Shown here: positions 38,309 to 40,076 of the stretch, piece by piece
Layout: each line of letters opens with the position of its first letter
How positions within the stretch are numbered: the first letter of the stretch is position 1
Origin: a virus
Length of the DNA stretch: 40,076 nucleotides
Strand: one strand, 5' to 3'
Virus record (IMG/VR): IMGVR_UViG_3300025949_000050
Location: 1 to 40,076 of that record
Made by a program: the position numbers and the translations under genes
Notes under the pieces: model-generated
The model's database searches: none
What the model saw: only the letters and a program-made list of their open reading frames with translations
Told to the model about the DNA's origin: nothing

Positions 38309-40076
38309 GTTTTAATCCAGATCAATACTTAAAAGAAAAACAAGCTTCTGGATTTAACCCAGACCAGTATTTATCTGAGAAATTAGGACCACAAAATCCC
38401 CAAGGTTATGACTATTCTAATATTCCACAAGTAGCGAGTGATTTAGGTCATGCGGCTATAAACTCTTTACCTACCGCGGGCATGATTGGTGGAGCCTTGC
38501 TTGGCGAAGGGGTGGCCTCAGTTCCTTTGGCTGCTGCTGGAACTATGGCAGGCGAATCACTTAAGCGTGGCCTTAATAAAATGTTCTTTAATGAAGATCA
38601 AGGCGACGTTTCTGACATAGCCAAATCCCAAGGAAAAGCAGCACTAGAAGGCGCAGCGGGAGAAATGGGCGGTCAAGTTCTCGGAAAAGTAGTCGGTTCA
38701 GCGGCAAATGCAGTCGGTAATTTTTCAAAAGATTTAGCAAAGAAAGCAGCCTTTAAAGCGGTTGGTCCAGTTTTAAGAGATTACCGAACGATGGACGCCG
38801 ATCAACTTGGTAAATACGCGCTTGATAACGGATTGATTAAGGCCGGCGACACTTACGAATCAATAGCTGCAAAAGTCGATGAACATTTAAAACAAGTCGG
38901 TCAAAAGCTTGATGAAATTTATCAGAATGCTGATGCAGCCTTTAAGGAAAAGTTAAACAAAACTGGTTTTGATCCTGTACGTGACAAAGCAGCGGTTTTA
39001 AATCAAGCAAAAAAAGAACTCGCCAATACTGTTGGCGGCGACGCTGCTATTTCACAACTTGAAACATATTTAGACCAAGTTGCAAATGCTCACGGCAATA
39101 AACCTATGCAAGAGGCTATGCAAAAATATGGCTCTCAGATTCAAGAGTATTTGCCTAAATTAAAACAATTTTTAAAAGATAAAAAGATTTACATAAATCA
39201 AGTTGGCGAAGCTGGAAAAGACCTAAATCAACCAGTTTTACCGATATTCAGTGATCTACAAAAGACTGGCGAAGGAATTTCAAAAGTCGAGCTTAACGGA
39301 CAGCCGCCGAATGTAATGGCGCCGAATCAATCAGAGTTTGGCACGCAGATGGACTTAATGTCTTTACCTACGAGACCACCTCAAGGATTTAATTCGCCTC
39401 ATGGTGACGATCTGTTGCCGCTACAACAACAGATGTTTTTAGACAATACAAATACACAATTACACTTAGGCGAAGGACAGCAAGGTTTTGCAACTGGAAC
39501 TGATCTTGTGCCTAGAGCTTATATCGATGCACAAGGAAAAATAGTCGAACAAGGAACGGGACAAACTCAATTTTCATTGCCACCAGAAAAGCCGACAAGA
39601 CCTGTTCGTCCTGAAGATATTAGAAATCCAATGACGCCGCGGCAAACAAACGATGTTAAGTCTGCGATTGATAAAACGATAAATTACTCAAGAAATCCAA
39701 TGAATCCAGAGCCGGCAAAAGAGGCCGCGTTTTCATCTGCAAGAAATACTGTAAATCAAATCAATCTTAAATCATTAAACGACTTAGGCGAAGACGGAAA
39801 AGCTCTTATTCAGGCCAATAAAGAATATGGAAGCGCAAAAAGCATTAGCAATATCGTAAATGACCGCTTGAATAGGATGGCCTCAAATAAAAACTTCGGT
39901 CTTACAAATGCCATAACGGGCGTCGCAGCTTTGGGTTACGGAGCCAAAACAGGCGATTACAAAGGCGCAGCTGGCATCATGCTTGGCAAAATCGGGCTCG
40001 AAAAGTACGGAGCGGCTACTGTTGCGAGTCTTGCTAATAAACTCGGTGAAGCTTTATTAAAAGATGGCGCTGCTCA
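38305..40076 (+). CDS. Large ejection protein (N-terminal and central part), gp16-like position
   Basis: Open from ATG at 38305 to the right edge and continues at base 1 to 539 (727 residues in total). Opens MSFNPDQYLKEKQASGFNPD with a duplicated FNPDQYL motif seen in phage internal proteins. Two hydrophobic Gly/Ala-rich segments (about 55-82) could insert into membrane, followed by long helical regions, an inserted Pro-rich linker around 330-400, and another hydrophobic stretch (GLTNAITGVAALGYG) near the join. Consistent with a membrane-penetrating ejection protein. Confidence 0.8.
   Translation, partial: MSFNPDQYLKEKQASGFNPDQYLSEKLGPQNPQGYDYSNIPQVASDLGHAAINSLPTAGMIGGALLGEGVASVPLAAAGTMAGESLKRGLNKMFFNEDQGDVSDIAKSQGKAALEGAAGEMGGQVLGKVVGSAANAVGNFSKDLAKKAAFKAVGPVLRDYRTMDADQLGKYALDNGLIKAGDTYESIAAKVDEHLKQVGQKLDEIYQNADAAFKEKLNKTGFDPVRDKAAVLNQAKKELANTVGGDAAISQLETYLDQVANAHGNKPMQEAMQKYGSQIQEYLPKLKQFLKDKKIYINQVGEAGKDLNQPVLPIFSDLQKTGEGISKVELNGQPPNVMAPNQSEFGTQMDLMSLPTRPPQGFNSPHGDDLLPLQQQMFLDNTNTQLHLGEGQQGFATGTDLVPRAYIDAQGKIVEQGTGQTQFSLPPEKPTRPVRPEDIRNPMTPRQTNDVKSAIDKTINYSRNPMNPEPAKEAAFSSARNTVNQINLKSLNDLGEDGKALIQANKEYGSAKSISNIVNDRLNRMASNKNFGLTNAITGVAALGYGAKTGDYKGAAGIMLGKIGLEKYGAATVASLANKLGEALLKDGAA
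39950..40076. repeat. Terminal direct repeat (right copy), circular overlap
   Basis: Exact copy of bases 1-127. Joining the two copies restores a full-length 727-residue ejection protein, which supports a closed genome. P22-type headful packaging would give circularly permuted ends and such a circular assembly. Confidence 0.95.

Overview
The window is a complete, circularly closed genome of a temperate, P22-like short-tailed phage (podovirus-type). Bases 1-127 are repeated exactly at 39950-40076, so one genome unit is 39,949 bp, and the last gene (from 38305) continues in frame through the join to position 539. Base composition is AT-rich and coding density is very high, with most starts overlapping the previous stop (ATGA or GTGA). 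A Gram-negative host is likely because several phage proteins carry signal peptides or lipoboxes. The host genus cannot be read from the sequence.

Layout. 1-5791: end of the ejection protein gene, then fibre genes (collagen-like fibre, collar-domain fibre), small holin- and spanin-like genes, and two exported-looking repeat or adhesin proteins. 5792-7496: leftward lysogeny and conversion region (XRE repressor, lipoprotein, membrane protein, small hidden minus-strand gene) and the divergent early promoter. 7497-9784: early small genes and a putative ssDNA-annealing protein. 9785-11146: structured RNA, tyrosine integrase, and a leader with tRNA(Val)-like D and anticodon arms plus a hairpin that masks the next ribosome binding site. 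11147-16920: replication operon (O-like initiator, putative loader) carrying a PRPP-synthetase-like/NAMPT-like gene pair, an HNH nuclease, a candidate 2OG oxygenase, a DUF3307 protein and a PPC-motif protein. 16948-24060: more than twenty small accessory genes and a tRNA-like structured RNA at 21218-21343. 24117-28062: RHH regulator, packaging genes (small and large terminase), metallopeptidase-like gene, orphan HicA. 28063-40076: P22-type virion operon (portal, scaffold, coat, decoration, glycosyltransferase, gp4-like and gp10-like tail factors, GNAT, three ejection proteins).

How it works together. The XRE repressor and integrase support lysogeny. The early operon runs rightward into replication, with the NAD+ gene pair translationally coupled between replication genes and the HNH gene. 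Packaging and virion genes follow in P22 order. The strongest candidate for an unusual system is the gene pair 12651-14830. It has the architecture of phage NAD+ reconstitution pathway 1 (an ADPR-PP synthetase related to PRPP synthetase plus a nicotinamide ADPR-transferase related to NAMPT), which counters NAD+-depleting bacterial defences. Other points of interest are the two tRNA-like RNA elements, the SD-masking hairpin, and a GTTAA-rich motif upstream of several gene starts that lack a Shine-Dalgarno sequence.
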